Notes: a model not told the origin generated them from the sequence alone. A DNA stretch of 64,000 nucleotides from Formicarius rufipectus (GCA_013399695.1 VXAU01000755.1:284553-348552), one strand, 5' to 3'. Shown: positions 25,442 through 38,622, counted from the stretch's first letter. A program made the numbers and translations.

Positions 25442-25641
25442 TACATAACTAATATTATTAAAAAAAAAAAAAATGTTTGAAAAGAAGTGTGTACCTCTGT
25501 ATTTAGAGGCATTAATCCCTAGTATATAATGTGTACATCACAGCTGTATATTATGGTAGATTGGCATAATTTTTGGTTAACTTTTACCCTGCCAAGTAAT
25601 CTTCATGTCTGCAGTTGTTCTTCAAGAAAAAAATGATGACC
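25442..25641. repeat. Original location of the 200-bp duplicated block
   Basis: Continuous with flanking sequence on both sides without Ns, so this is probably the true position of the block also found at 21582-21781. Confidence 0.85.
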
Positions 25642-27330
25642 TATTTAATATTAAAGCATAACTTATTTAATTAATATTAAAGAGAAATATTCTTTTTATG
25701 GTGTACAATGCATAATAAAGTCACTTGTTTAGCTTTGCTACAGGAATGACACCACCAAGCTTCTCTGAATTTCACCTAAATTCATATTACACACAAAATC
25801 CTTCATTTTCTAGACAATTAAAAATATGTTCTTGTTTTCTTCCAATGAAACAACTCAGTAGCTGAAAACAACACAAACAGCTGCACAAAGAAATTAAGCC
25901 TGTCAATGAGATAGGGAACATATACAGTGTTTTGTAATGACACTTTTCAGAACCCTGCTGATAGACAGCATAGCAAAGAGAAATAGCTAGCAGCTGCCAT
26001 TGCACCAGTAATTTTCCCATTATAGTTAGCAGCAAATGTTTCAGCTTTATGCATTTATGTAGATACATGATGTTTACAGTTAAATAATGTTTTTCATGCA
26101 TTTTCTTCAACAATGAAAAGCAACTGTGTTGGAATTCAAGTCTTTTATTCATCCAGTGAATTCTCAAGAAAAAGAAAAAAACACCCTGTCTTCTTTTAAC
26201 AACTTTCTGTTTGAAGAGTTGGAATTCTAAGGCAAATGCTCAAACAGCATATGTGCAAATATACTCATGTTTTTATTCAGTTGAAAGCTCCCTTAATTTT
26301 TCTAAAGTTTTTCTCCATCTTTTAGTCCCCTGTCCTTCCAAGGAATGCATTGGACCAAAGATTTTATATATATATACCTCAGCATTTTTCTGCCCATAAA
26401 ACCATAACAATAGAACTCAAGTATGTAATTTTCTCACTTTTTTTTTAATTCATGGTACTTTACATGCTATGAGTTCAACACTGCCAGACTAAATACTGCT
26501 TAGTTTCAATCAACCTCTTTTGAGCAGAGATGAGATCTTTCATTTGTAACATCAGTTATTCCAACATAATTTTTTTTTCATGGACATATATTAAATTTGA
26601 TTTTAAAAATGCTTCACCTTCCTTAGGATTTCTCAGATGGCTTCACAGTTTGCCACACTGTTATCATATGAAGAAACCCTCTGAGCCCAGTGCAAAGTCA
26701 ATTTAATGTCACATGGAAGTTCATGAAAAGTGACACCGTTGGCTGATATTCCCCTCCTGCACCACCACCTGTCCCCCAAGAAAAAACAATCAGATATTCC
26801 AAAGTTTATCAGAGCACTAGCAGTTTGATATTTTCCTGTTTCATTGATTCTGGTTTTGATTAGTGAATGTTTCTGCCTCAAATCTCTTTTCCATCATTAT
26901 TTGTACTCTCTTAAATGTTTAGATGATTGTTGAAATCCCATAAGCTTCCATGAGGAGTGAGAGTCTCCTTTGCTTGGCGAGTTTCTACTGTATTGTTAAG
27001 GCCTTTTACTTCTGCATCTCCTTCACTCTGAATCTTTAGCTCGAGGCTTCTTATCAAGGATTGAAGAATCGCAAAATTGCCATTTGGAGCACAGATAATT
27101 AAAAACTCTCGTACATTTCTCAGCTCCTCTTCCTTATAAAAATCTATTTGTCTTATAATTCTTTCTTTGATGTAAGACAGTACTGTTCACAGAAATGTAA
27201 TATGGATTCATAGTTACCTTCCTCTGCACAAATTTACTTTAAACTATTAAAAACGTTAGTGGTTTCAGCACTAGTTTCAGTGAAATATAAGTCTATTTGT
27301 GTGACTTTTGTTCATGTGCATTGCTTTCAG

Positions 27331-27379
27331 AAACAGAATAAAGGACCATTTTTGCTACTATTATTTATCTACCACATCT
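27331..27379 (+). CDS. Weak candidate exon
   Basis: A 49-nt block bounded by a good acceptor (TGCATTGCTTTCAG) and a near-consensus donor (CATCT/GTAAGA). Two frames are open, so the reading cannot be fixed. Called only because both splice sites are good and the strand agrees with neighbouring blocks. Confidence 0.22.
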
Positions 27380-27920
27380 GTAAGATTATTCCAACTTTAG
27401 AGGGTTTTAATTCTCCTTTCATCTAAGGTATTCTCTGAACAGGGCTCAGAGTTCAGAAGGTACCCAAAGAAGAAAAGACAGTTCAATGGAATTTTATAAA
27501 CTCTCTGTAATGTCATTGCCAGATTCAAGTAGTCCCCGCCACCTCAGACTTATTGATACAGGGCCCCTTTTATCATTGAGCTTGTGGATTTTGGTTTCTA
27601 CAAAACCTGATTTCTAACCCTCCCTGTTGGTAGTCTTTTCCCCCTGGTCAGACAGTCAGCAGTGCCTGCACAGTTCTGAACAAAACTGCACATGTGGCTT
27701 CAAATTTAAGGACCACTACTCTGGCTGAAATGCACACGTGTAACAAAACATAGGCCCTTCCTCTACAAGGCAAGAATGGCTACAACAGTGGGGCAGGAGA
27801 AGGACTCTTGGTATTGCTGCTGCATATTCTCTAGATCTTGTTAGACAGTCTAACATGAGGAAGTTCATAACTTTAAATAAATCAGGAAACAAATGTTTTC
27901 TCTTTCAGTCTCATCTTCTA

Positions 27921-28237
27921 CCTGACAGGAGGGTATATCCAGGTGGGGTTGGTCTCTTCTCCCAGGAAACCAGCAGTAGGACAAGAGGGCACGGGCTTGA
28001 CCCCTGCCAGGGTAAGTTTAGGTTGGATATTATGAAGAAATTCTTTACAGAGAGTGGTCAGGCATTGGAATGGGCTGCCCAGAGAGGGGGTGGATTCACC
28101 ATCCCTGGAGGTTTTCAAGATGAGACTGGATGTGGCATCATTGCCATGGTCTGGTAATCACAGTGGGGTTGGATCAAGGGCTGAACTGGATGATCTCGGA
28201 GGTCTCTTCCAACCCAGTTGATTCTGTGATTCTGTAA
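27921..28237 (+). mobile_element. CR1 LINE 3' fragment
   Basis: Sense CR1 3' region: GACAAGAGGGCACGGGC, AGGTTGGATATTATGAAG, AATGGGCTGCCCAGAG, CATCCCTGGAGGTTTTCAAG and terminal AACCCAGTTGATTCTGTG ATTCTGT. Relatively well preserved and 5'-truncated. Confidence 0.9.
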
Positions 28238-29693
28238 AAAAGCAGGAGTTACTTTCACAAGACTTAGACCCATGCACATTTGTTGTTCGCAGTCTTTAAA
28301 ATGTGCATGTCGTGGATGTGTCTGTGCAGTAACAGGAAAAGGTCACTAGAAAGACTGAGCAAAATTTAATGAGGAACACAGGGTTTATTGTCAATGAGGA
28401 ATACAAGGTTTATATTCATAACATCAAACTCTGTTTTTGTCAAATTGGTACTCCAGCAATGTCTGAACAGGCCTGTCTCCAACTGAATTCAGGCACTCCA
28501 GAGTTTTCTCAATCGCTAAATGACTTAATATAATACAGAAATATTAAAAATATACTATTTCTTCTATTTTATATGCTCTTTTACTATGGAAAAATATAAA
28601 CCAATTAAAATTACATATTTATTCTTGGTACTTGTCTATGAACAGACAAACAAATATTGAGTCATTCTTACATTGTCCTTTAGGAGAAATGTTTGTGGGC
28701 CTTTTCAAGGTTGCTATAAACACTGTATATTGGCAATAAAACTCTGGCTGAAATTTTATTTTCAATATGAGATAACTAAAGAGATCTTTTAAATAAAGAT
28801 TGTGTTAAAACTCCATAAAAATTAATTTCATTTACGTATGAACATTTGTGAAGTTTTTAATGTTTTCCTTTATTTTATAATGTCTACTTATTTGAAAGGC
28901 AAATTATCATTTGGAATTTTTTTAAATATAGTTTCTTGTTTCTCACTTGTGTTTAATCCCTCTAAATATTTGTAAAAGTATTACTTTTTTATCCATTACC
29001 TCTCCTAAGCAAAACTAATAGACTGTTGATATTTACACTTCACAGAATTGTAGAAGTTTTGTAATTAAATGCTTAAGGAGAGGATGAATCTAAATTTCAA
29101 CGCAGGCAACAAAAGAATGCTGCATTACATTTAGTATTTAATCCTCAGCACTGTTGAGTTGCTCAGTTACCTGTTTCTGAGTCTACTGTGTCTCAGCCAA
29201 GTGTCTTCACTCTTCCTACTGGTCTGGGAGGACTCTCATCTTTCAATGAAATATTTGCTCTTTACACGTTGGAAAATTGTATATCAACTTCTTTAAGTCT
29301 CCCTACTCCTTAACTACTTACAAATATGTTTTCAGACTTCTTTTAATCCTTAATTTCTTGCTACACATCTCCATTTTGATTTGCCTCTCTCAGTGGCCTA
29401 AAGTCCTGTTGCATTTTCATGCAAACAGATTTTCTCTTATGATGATATGTTTCTGTTTAAGGTTTGGTTTCAGCATGGCAACATGAATCCATCTGAATCA
29501 GTAGGATATGTGGCTATCAATTTCAAGGAGAACACATGCATATGTTTCTTCCCCTGCCAAGCTATACCTGTAAAGTTTATTGAGTTTACCTTGTCATATT
29601 AATTGCCCATCTCATTTTTGAGGTCCTCTAAAGAGCCTTTCATTAATCATGACATTAGAATGTTAATCTTCACTTTCTTTGTCTCCATTGCAG
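28238..29693. other. AT-rich non-coding sequence
   Basis: No gene or repeat recognised. Confidence 0.4.
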
Positions 29694-29828
29694 TTCTCAC
29701 ACATGCGAGAGAGCTATATTGTCACAGAGGGAAAGCAAACCTTCCTAAATAAAGCATGCATTACTTTTGTTATGTCCGTCATGTACTCAGAGATGAGTTC
29801 CCTCTATGAAGAGACTACTGATCTGTGA
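29694..29828 (+). CDS. Candidate exon
   Basis: Follows a strong acceptor (CACTTTCTTTGTCTCCATTG CAG). The first frame is open for 44 codons and reads FSHMRESYIVTEGKQ, then FVMSVMYSEMSSLYEET, to a TGA. ATCT/GTGAAA just before the stop could act as a donor. The composition is protein-like, but no family was recognised. It cannot be phase-joined to the called neighbours, so intermediate exons would be missing or the call is fortuitous. Confidence 0.38.
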   Translation, partial: FSHMRESYIVTEGKQTFLNKACITFVMSVMYSEMSSLYEETTDL

Positions 29829-30296
29829 AAACAAGCTAGCTGCTCAGATGCAATCTCACAACTGTCCTGCCGGTTTCTCCAAGGTTATTTAACAGATACT
29901 TCAAAAAGCAGGATAACCCAGCCCAAAGCTGAGTAAAAGGAGAGGGAGGCTGTTTGGCAAGCTGAGCATAAGCCTTACTCCTACCAGGCCAGCATTAAGT
30001 AATTGACCTTGTTTTAAAACATAGCACAAGAATAATCTGATTAAATACCTGGAATCTGCAATGCCAGGCTGAACTTCTGACGTGGACTTTCTAATACATT
30101 TTACTCCAGCAAGGTCTGATATAAGACCCAAGGCACACGGCCAAATTGGATCTTCTAACTCATTACGGAAGTAACAGTACAAAATGGGAGCTAGAGTGTG
30201 GTACTTGGATTTTCCACTGTGGTCCAAAACCTCAGAACACTATGTGTCTACTTTTCTCCATCCCAAAACCTATCCCACATTTTATGAAATGCTACA

Positions 30297-30345
30297 GAAA
30301 AAAAAAAAAAAANAAAAAAAAAAAAAAAAAAAAAAAAAAGGAAAA
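30297..30345. repeat. Poly(A) tract with one N
   Basis: About 40 A residues interrupted by an N at 30313, then GGAAAAAAC. No processed pseudogene was recognised immediately upstream. The lysine-rich open frame across it is an artefact. Confidence 0.85.
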
Positions 30346-31472
30346 AACTTCAGTATTTTCTGAGATTTTCTGACACCTTCAAGCTACTTTAGCTTTCTTA
30401 TTATTGTGCTCAGTTTTCTTCCTCAGACTTAGTAATACGTGTTGTACTCTGAAGTGTGTTTCACACTAGCAATAAAGTAATTTGTGTTAAGGAGGCAGTG
30501 CTTCTATAAAGCCTGTCTATAATTTCTTCTCTGCTACTTGATCTCTTTATTCAAAGGTTTAGGGCAACTTAAAGGGAGTTAGTGATGATTTTCCAAAAGT
30601 GGCTTATCTAAGTAATGGAAAAGGTTATTTTAAAATCATAAAAAGATAAATATGTGGACTTCTTTGTAATTTAGAAATAATAACCTTTAATAAAGTTGTG
30701 TTTCAACTTTTTCTTCACTCAAAAACACAAATTCGAATAACTGAAAACATTAAATCATATGTACCAGATTTAATGGTGAAAATTCCCTGTCAGGAGGGAA
30801 TGATTTGAGACTACAAAACTAAGTTGCATAAAGGTTTATCACAAGTGAAAAATCAAGTGCCAGACCTACTAACTCATCCTACCACTTACAATCCATGACA
30901 TTGGTGGACGACTGGAGAGTCACAGAAATTACTGTTCATCCATTAGACAGCCAAACTCCTATGACCACCTTTAAGAGTGCCTAGGTGGAGATTGGGTTTG
31001 GTTGTTTGTTTCACCTCATTTGTTGTGTACTGTATAATGCTAATGATTTGGGAGATGAGAAACAACACACAGACATTGGCTTGAGTGTATTGTAAGTGAT
31101 GAGACAAAATATGCATTTTGTCTTTAACTGCATTTCCCATAGACAATGACCAAAAAAAAATAATTTACACTTTCCTATTAGATCTTGTCATTGGTACGTA
31201 GAGGGCTGTTTTCTCAACGCTGAACAGCTCTGCTTCTTTGTTTCAGAATCAGCATTCTTACAGCTACAGATTCCTCTGAATAAGTCCTTCAATCGAAATA
31301 GTCAATTATCTTTCCTACAGAAAAGGCATTCAGATTTGTGCATTTTCACTACTTTCAAAGGAGGTTAAGAAAATTTCCATATGATATTCTTACTGCCTAC
31401 AGCAATTTAAAAGCTTTAACAAGGGGTTTTTTTCTTTCTTTTTATTTTTTCTTTCTCCCTGCTTTTCTGAAG
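30346..31472. other. AT-rich non-coding sequence
   Basis: No feature recognised. Confidence 0.4.
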
Positions 31473-31518
31473 AAGATAGCAATCATTTATCTCAGCAAGA
31501 CATTTTTCTTGAAGAACA
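31473..31518 (+). CDS. Candidate small exon
   Basis: A 46-nt block with a strong acceptor (TTTTTTCTTTCTCCCTGC, TTTTCTGAAG) and a good donor (GAACA/GTAAGC). One frame reads DSNHLSQQDIFLEE without a stop. A longer overlapping frame in the track direction reads through the donor and is less protein-like. Short exon calls like this have a high false-positive rate. Confidence 0.33.
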
Positions 31519-33304
31519 GTAAGCAGATAGAGATGACACCAGTGGTCGTTCAAACTGATCCAACCTATTTGTCAATAGCGAGACAGGGCAGGAGGTGATA
31601 CAGATTCCATTTAATTTTACTACAGCTCAGGAATTTTTACCCTCCTAATATATCAGTGATATTTTTCTACATTTGTATCACAAAAATGCATTGTCAATTG
31701 ACTTTCCTAGGGACAGATAAGATACTATGTCTTTCTCCTTCGATCAAAGGTAGAGATAAATCTGTGTGGGAGTGTAGGTGTCAAGCAAGAGAAGTCTGAG
31801 CTATTATTTACTCATCACTTGACAAAGACAGAAACTAGAACATTCTTTAACATTTTTTTAATCATGGAAGGTCACGGATGCTCAATAACACTAAGCAGAC
31901 CTATTTACAGAAAAGCCCTTTAGGTCTCAGAGTTCATCTGGCAGCGATTCTTCAGGTTGTCTAAAGAAGACCAGATATGTATTACATCACATTTCTCACT
32001 GTTTGAGGGCAACCTGTTCACACTTCTCCAATCTATATTAACATCTTTAGTGGCAGGACTAGCTAAGGGATAACTAATGAGAGTTCATTTTGTATCTTTG
32101 TTTTCCTATGGTGGATCTCTGTTATGCAAGCGGTTTTCTCTCAGCTACAGCTGGAACTGGTGTTCAGAACAGGTTCTGTGTACTGTTCCATTAAAATACA
32201 AAAGTATTAAGAGAGAGTAGAGTTGAAATTTTCTCTGTACTTGTTCTCCAAATTTATACGTCGATAAAAGTAATTGCAATGCCTATTGAAAACAGAGACA
32301 TTTGGGACATTCAGGGAACAAACAATAACATGAATAAACTATAACATGGTTTGTGACTATCAAAAGGGTGGCAACAGAGGAAACAATAAAGATTCCAAAA
32401 TAAAGTTCCAAATAGAACTAGTAAATAAATATAAACTATAAATATCTGGCAAATCCACAAGTCCTAAAAGCAGACCACTTCATAAAAGTAGAACACACCA
32501 GTTTAATTTTTCTCAAGCATAGAGGAATAAGTAATAGTTGTTGTGAATTTGGTCTGTATTCTTACAGACTTCTAGAAATTGAGACTAACTCATGGCTTCT
32601 GCCTTCCTTCTGGTTGTCATATTCAAATATCCTTTGTTATACCATACCTGTACCCTTTCAGTGGCAGCTTCTGGCAGAAGAGGCATTGACATAATGATAT
32701 CCTGCTCTCTTGTAGACCACAGGGACTCAGAGGCTACAGTAGTACCTTCAGAACAGATCTATACCCCAATCATTCAGGAGCTGTCCTAAAGTCTAAGTGA
32801 TATCCATCTGTCTCAAAAAAGTCATATTGGCTTTGAACTCCCTGTTTTTCTTTAGTCCTTGTCCTGGATCACAACTTCTCTGGGAATTACCATGGAAATC
32901 TGATTTTCAGTTGACTGGAATTTACAGCTTGTCCCAAACAGAACAGCTTATCTCATTTCCTAGGAAGACACACCAATGTGTTATTTTTAGATCAGCATCT
33001 GCAAATTAGTGGCTGGAGTCTTTGGTCTTGCACTGTGACTGATATAGAAATCCATTACCCTACATACCTCTACTTAGTTGCAATACAAAGAATTGGGTTT
33101 TTATAGCAGACAAAAAATAAAAATCAATATATAGAAGGGAAGCCTGAACTAAGCAGCAAAACACAGATAATATAATTTTTCCCCTTATTTTCCCATCTTC
33201 CATATAATTATTTTAAAAGGAAATTGAAAAAAGGAAAATAAAAACAAAATAAAACAAAACAAACAAACAAAACAACAAACAAAAAACCCCACACAACGCG
33301 CGCA

Positions 33305-33348
<44 letters not shown>

Positions 33349-35153
33349 AAAGGCTTTTTTGATGAAAACAAAAGACTTGTTCCTTAACTTCATGTTCAAA
33401 TACTGGAATAAACCCTATATTCTAACATCCAATTTGAATAATCAGTTCTGTACTGTAGAGATAGCATTTGCATCATGTAATGAAAGGAATGCAATAGCAA
33501 TTACTTTCTCTTATTGAATAGGTAAGTAAATTGAGCTTGAAAATCCCTATAAATAGGAAGTGTGGAAGTTAGGTCTTCCCACAGGAGGCTTAACCAAAAC
33601 ATCAGTCCATTTCTTTGAAAAAAAAATCCAATAATTTTTATTTTAATAAGTGTAGCTTGTGAATTTTAGTTAGAGCTAAGAGCCTTTCTCTCTCCAGTCT
33701 ACCACTTTCTTTGAGTTACTGTCCTCAGAAATAAATTCTGAGATTATGAAGCCTCTATTTATATGAATAAGAGGTGAAAGATGAAGAGCAAATCCATGAG
33801 CTTGGGATATTTCCTCTAGCTTTTACCTATTCTGGAAAGTAAAATCTGTACAAATACTGCCTAAATTTAAATACTCTATTTTTTTCAAAAATCCAACAGA
33901 AAATGCTTACAGAAAGCGATATGAATGAATAAGTGACTGCCAAGGGGCAGGATTTAGCCCTAATCTGAATAAACCCTTTCTAAAGACAATTTACAGAGAA
34001 TTGTATTGTATAATACAGTAAGTTTACCAATTTTAATAGTTTCTTTACCTTAAAAATAGAGAAGATAATTTTTTGCTCTGTGTTCAACAGCTTATCTGAA
34101 TTGCTCCTCACTTTCTCAAGTTTTCTGCCTCTGATTAAAAGAAAGGTGTTAGTCACAATCGCAAAATTCTTTGAGAATCCATCTTGTAGAAATGTCTGGT
34201 TTTGATTAATGTATCTCATGCTAACTTGTTTTTGGAACATTATTGGTGAAATTTCCAGACAGTTTTTTATCTAAGACACTAGACAAAGAAAACAGGACCT
34301 ATGTTTCTCTCTGCCATGAATTCTAGTGACTTTCAGTTGAAATTTTAAGTGCCTCAGTTTCAAACTGTAAAAAGGTGGATTACACTACAAACTATACTGA
34401 TTGCCAGAGTAACTACCAGGGCTAGAAGGCAAAGTTATAAGAAGGTTCTATTTTTCTGATATACAGAAGGGTAACTAAAAAAAAACCACAGGAGCAAATT
34501 TCCAATGTAATCACCTGAAGCTTTAATATGGAAAAATTCCCAGATGACAGGAGATGTAGATGGTGTTCTCTTAGAGACAAGAGCCAATGATGGGTCTACA
34601 AGTTTGTGGTACTCCTGAAGAGAAAAAACCTTTGAAGAAGAATAGAGATCTGTGAAAAAGAAGAAGTGACATGGGTAATTAGTAATACATGCCCTCCTGA
34701 GTAGATAACACAGTTATAGGTTTTATAGTGAAGGAAAAACTACAAAAGGTATAAAACAGACTTGTCAATTGTCTCAAACATATGAGAATGGAGTACTTGG
34801 AAGTATCACCCTTTTTCCTTAGGAAAAGAGTAGATGCTTGTCTCATACTGCTTGCCTGCTTGCTCTCCTTTTTAGTTCCCCCTCCCCTGACATGATGCTT
34901 TGTTAAGGACATTTCATTCATTACTCATCAGTGGAGACAATGGGTTCATCGAATGTTCCGGCAATTTCACATAGTTTCCTCAACTTCCCAGTGAGTTTTC
35001 CAGAAGTATTTAATATTGATGAGTAGAAATCAAACACAGACATTGTTGCTGCCAATCAAAAGGTAAAGTATATAGTCGTCCTTTCCTTAAGTTACTAAGT
35101 TTTCTAAGGGCATAGTTCTGAATGAGACAAAAACTTGCTTTGCATGTATGTAG
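31519..35153. other. AT-rich sequence, presumably intronic
   Basis: No exon with convincing composition found. Contains the simple repeats described at 33236-33347. Confidence 0.4.
33236..33347. repeat. A/C-rich tract and (CA)n microsatellite
   Basis: An irregular (AAAC)n-like tract at 33236-33295 runs into GCGCGCACACACAT and then about 18 CA units. Alternating purine-pyrimidine DNA; likely polymorphic. Confidence 0.9.
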
Positions 35154-35421
35154 ATAGTATTTGTCAAGAAAAGACCTATTAAGACATCCAGAGAGCTAGT
35201 AAAGGTAGGTGGTGGAACTGTACACAAAACCAGATCTTCTCTTTTGCAAACATTCATTCACAAAGATTTGAAAGCAAAATACAAAATGCATTACAGTGAA
35301 GTTTCCAGTAGGTTCTCCTATATTACTTTGAGTTCTTTAATGGAAGGAATGGGATTAGTCATCTTATTTACTCAGTTATCACAGGCCTGGGACAAAAAGA
35401 TAAATGTCAGTTCTAGAAAAT
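35154..35421 (+). CDS. Candidate exon, phase-matched to the next block
   Basis: A frame of 89 codons is open from an acceptor-like TGCATGTATGTAG to a good donor (GAAAAT/GTAAGC). It reads VKKRPIKTSRELVK, DLKAKYKMHYSEVSS, MGLVILFTQLSQAWDKK. The block ends one base into a codon, and the block at 35525 begins with two bases of a codon, so splicing across the 103-bp intron yields an uninterrupted reading frame. A strong internal donor (AAAG/GTAGGT at 35204) might be used instead. Protein unrecognised. Confidence 0.5.
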
Positions 35422-35524
35422 GTAAGCTGAAGTTAAATTTAAATGGAATTAAAACCCACAGAGATAAATGTTTGATCTGCCTTCTTTTATTGTTATTTTA
35501 TTTGTATATTGCTCACTGAAATAG

Positions 35525-35723
35525 ATCATAGTACTAAAAGCAAGTTTACAGAATTTGCACATTCCATTGAAATGGAAGTAACAATAAAAACTATTGTAGA
35601 ACAGTGTGGTCATATGCAGAATTACGTCTTCTTGAACATTTCTCTAAGGAAAATAGTTTGCCAATTAGATTTTAAAATAAAGCCTCCAGTGGCACAAGAA
35701 TGTTGTTTACTACAGAATTCTCT
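35525..35723 (+). CDS. Candidate exon, phase-matched to the previous block
   Basis: Begins after an acceptor (GTATATTGCTCACTGAAATAG) and is open to CTCT/GTAAAT at 35723, where an in-frame TAA overlaps the donor. It reads KSKFTEFAHSIEMEV, VEQCGHMQNYVFLNISL, CQLDFKIKPPVAQE. The junction codon with the preceding block is TAT, which keeps the frame open. Only 103 bp separate the two blocks, a typical short avian intron. No family recognised. Confidence 0.5.
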
Positions 35724-36186
35724 GTAAATTAAAGTCTGAGGAAAGAAACTAGTCATCATAAAACCTGATTGATATAGACCATTTGGAAAGTTTAAATTTT
35801 AAAATGAAGACTGTAACCTTTTAACTGAACAGACTTGCAGAGGACTTTCCAAGCTCTTCATGTTGCAACACACAGGAACTGATATTCCCCTGAGCAGAGA
35901 AATTTAAGGCCTGTCAGACTTATTAGAAATCACAAGATATGTGACATTTTTTCTGCTATTGGATAAACTCTCATATTGTCACATTAAATTCTTCATTCAG
36001 TCTTGTGCTCTTCATATCAGAAAAGACAGAATTGAAGTAAAAGTGGTTCACAATTCTATTTTATAACATGTAGCACTTCATTTGTATTTGTCAATGTTTT
36101 TTGAAAGACATGGCTTCAAAGTAATGTTTTTTTAAGTTTTCACTTCTAAACCTGTTTTTGCTCTATTTCCATTTGTTCTTTAACAG

Positions 36187-36259
36187 GTGGTCTCTATATC
36201 TTTATATTTGGTTTTTCCTCGCTTTAAAGAGAAAAAAAGAAACCAGAGAGCAAAAGTAA
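36187..36259 (+). CDS. Weak candidate exon
   Basis: Strong acceptor (TTTCCATTTGTTCTTTAACAG). If joined in phase to the block ending at 35723, it reads WSLYLYIWFFLALKRKK then a short charged tail to TAA at 36257, resembling a membrane segment followed by a basic tail. In the alternative phase it reads VFPRFKEKKRNQRAK and could end at the donor-like CAAAA/GTAACT. The phase cannot be decided. Confidence 0.25.
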
Positions 36260-36420
36260 CTTAAAGAAACAAAGCAATCCATTAGCAGTAACGAAAATAA
36301 GGACAGAAATATGACTTTATTCAACAAGAAATGAACAACCAGAAGTAACCCAAAATACAACAGTTTGCATCTATGGGTGACTACAAGAGCAATAAGAAAT
36401 TTATGTCAACGTGGAGTTAA

Positions 36421-36520
36421 AAATCACAGAATCTTCTGAGCTGGAAAGAACCCACAAAGGTTTGAGTACAACTCTTAAGTGAATGGCCCCCACAATGACT
36501 TTGGTTATTAGCACCGTGCT
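36421..36520 (-). mobile_element. CR1 3'-end fragment
   Basis: AAATCACAGAATCTTCTGAGC, then GGAAAGAACCCACAAAGG and GAGTACAACTCTTAAG, is the antisense CR1 terminus. About 100 bp, diverged. Confidence 0.65.
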
Positions 36521-37686
36521 CCAACCAAAACAATTTGCCCGCTAAAGTCTCTCGGAAGAAGAAAACCAGATGGACAAGTGAGTACAGTAAAATCAAAGTG
36601 TGGCTACATATGTATTAAGACTTGAGAAGTACGCACACGTTTCATAACTCAATATTGGTGTAAATGTCCTGGAGAGAGTAAAATCAAACATCAAAGACAA
36701 AAATTGTGATGAAATGTAGGAATAGTCTTATTCTTACTGGACAGGACCTGATTTTATTATGACTCATTTTAGGTTTCCAAAATTACAAAGTGCGTTGATC
36801 CAGATGGATCAAAGAACATAATTTGTAGAAATCTGAAATGGGAAGAAAGGAATGTATCTGTGTCCTAAACATATGAGATCCTACACTAATAAACTCACTG
36901 TAGTCAAAAGGATTAATCATCTGAGTAGGCAAGAATTCAAGCAAGTACCTATATATGCTCACACATAGTTGGCCTATTGCAACAGTCAAAGTAATGTCTC
37001 ATAATCCAAAGTCCTTAAACTGTCTAAAAGCATCTTTAATACCACTTTTTTGCCTTTGGCTGATCTTTGGCCTGGCTTTCTAAGTGGATAGCTAGATTGC
37101 AGTAAGAATTATAGCACAGAACTACAGAGGACATCCTCTGAAAGCAGCCTAAACTTACATCTTACACCTGGATAAAGCAAAAGCAGATCTCAATCAGAAC
37201 ACCTCACCTCTGAAATTGAATTTTTTTTCAATGTACTGTAAAAACTGCCTTCATAAGCACAAGTGAAAAAATTAGGAGAAATAACATCACTTTGTACAAT
37301 TTTGACTACAATCTCCAGTTCTCACACCTCTGCTGATACTTTGGGAATTTTGTCAGCAGTTGAAGTGCCACATAAAACAAAATAATGTTATTTATTACGG
37401 TATTTGGATTACCAAGAGATAGTTGCAGGTTTGTTTCTGTGCTCCTTACGGTTTTTCTCACATTAGGCTGGAGAAACACCTCTTACCCTCAAGGTAGAAA
37501 CATGATGAATATTTTCAGCATTCAACTGTGAATTTCCAAAAAATTAAACTTGCAAAGGGTAAAAAATTGTGTGACAAAGTTTGTCTGCATCCCTAAATGT
37601 TATTAAATTAAGTAGAATCAGTCTGAAAATTTTCAGATTAAACAAAAGGAACAAAACTTCTGTCTCTTTTAGACTCCCCATCTCTN
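36521..37686. other. AT-rich non-coding sequence
   Basis: No feature recognised. Ends at a single N (37686). Confidence 0.4.
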
Positions 37687-38622
37687 GGCAGAGAGCTTTA
37701 GTCAATGGTGTTACTATCTCTTGTCTTTTCTCAGCTCCGAGACATAATTGCGTTAAAGTACTTTGATTTCCTGATGTTTTGTTTAGATAACTCTTTTCCA
37801 AGCCACATTTTCCAGTTGCCTTAACCCAAGTAAAAATTTGACATGTCTGAACTTTTTGAAACTTGGTCTAGATAAGGTTTAAAACATGGTCAGTTACTGA
37901 TTTACAACCTTTGAAAGGTACTGTTTCAAAGTTTTAATAACTATTATAAGAACTGTGCTCTAGAGAAGACTCTGATCAATTAGATAGTTTCTTCTAAGCC
38001 CAGTATGTTGTTTACTGAGGAAAGTATTGTTGAAAGCATGAAACAGTGAAGAAAATGCAAACCCATGATGCTGACACAGAAACCATATGGGAGTCTTGCT
38101 GTTTGTGTTGCCGCGGCATTATGGAGAAATATGGAGGGAGATGGNTAAGAAATCATCGTCTCATGGCAGAGAGCTTTAGTCAATGGTGTTACTATCTCTT
38201 GTCTTTTCTCAGCTCCGAGACATAATTGCGTTAAAGTACTTTGATTTCCTGATGTTTTGTTTAGATAACTCTTTTCCAAGCCACATTTTCCAGTTGCCTT
38301 AACCCAAGTAAAAATTTGACATGTCTGAACTTTTTGAAACTTGGTCTAGATAAGGTTTAAAACATGGTCAGTTACTGATTTACAACCTTTGAAAGGTACT
38401 GTTTCAAAGTTTTAATAACTATTATAAGAACTGTGCTCTAGAGAAGACTCTGATCAATTAGATAGTTTCTTCTAAGCCCAGTATGTTGTTTACTGAGGAA
38501 AGTATTGTTGAAAGCATGAAACAGTGAAGAAAATGCAAACCCATGATGCTGACACAGAAACCATATGGGAGTCTTGCTGTTTGTGTTGCCGCGGCATTAT
38601 GGAGAAATATGGAGGGAGATGG
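37687..38622. repeat. Exact 458-bp tandem duplication edged by Ns
   Basis: 37687-38144 and 38165-38622 are identical by eye (offset 478). Unit 1 is bounded by N at 37686 and N at 38145, and 19 bp separate the second N from unit 2. The bounding Ns and lack of divergence make unmerged contig overlap or haplotype duplication the likeliest explanation. A coding-like stretch is duplicated with it. Confidence 0.9.

Larger units (their letters stand above)
22215..27330. other. AT-rich, mostly intronic or intergenic sequence
   Basis: Apart from the minisatellite at 22863-23270 and the original copy of the duplicated block at 25442-25641, no element was recognised. The 126-codon minus-strand frame at 25787-26167 has no splice-site or composition support. 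Confidence 0.4.

Noticed and set aside
30146..30373. Open frame ending in poly-lysine
   Set aside because: Created by the poly(A) tract with an N.
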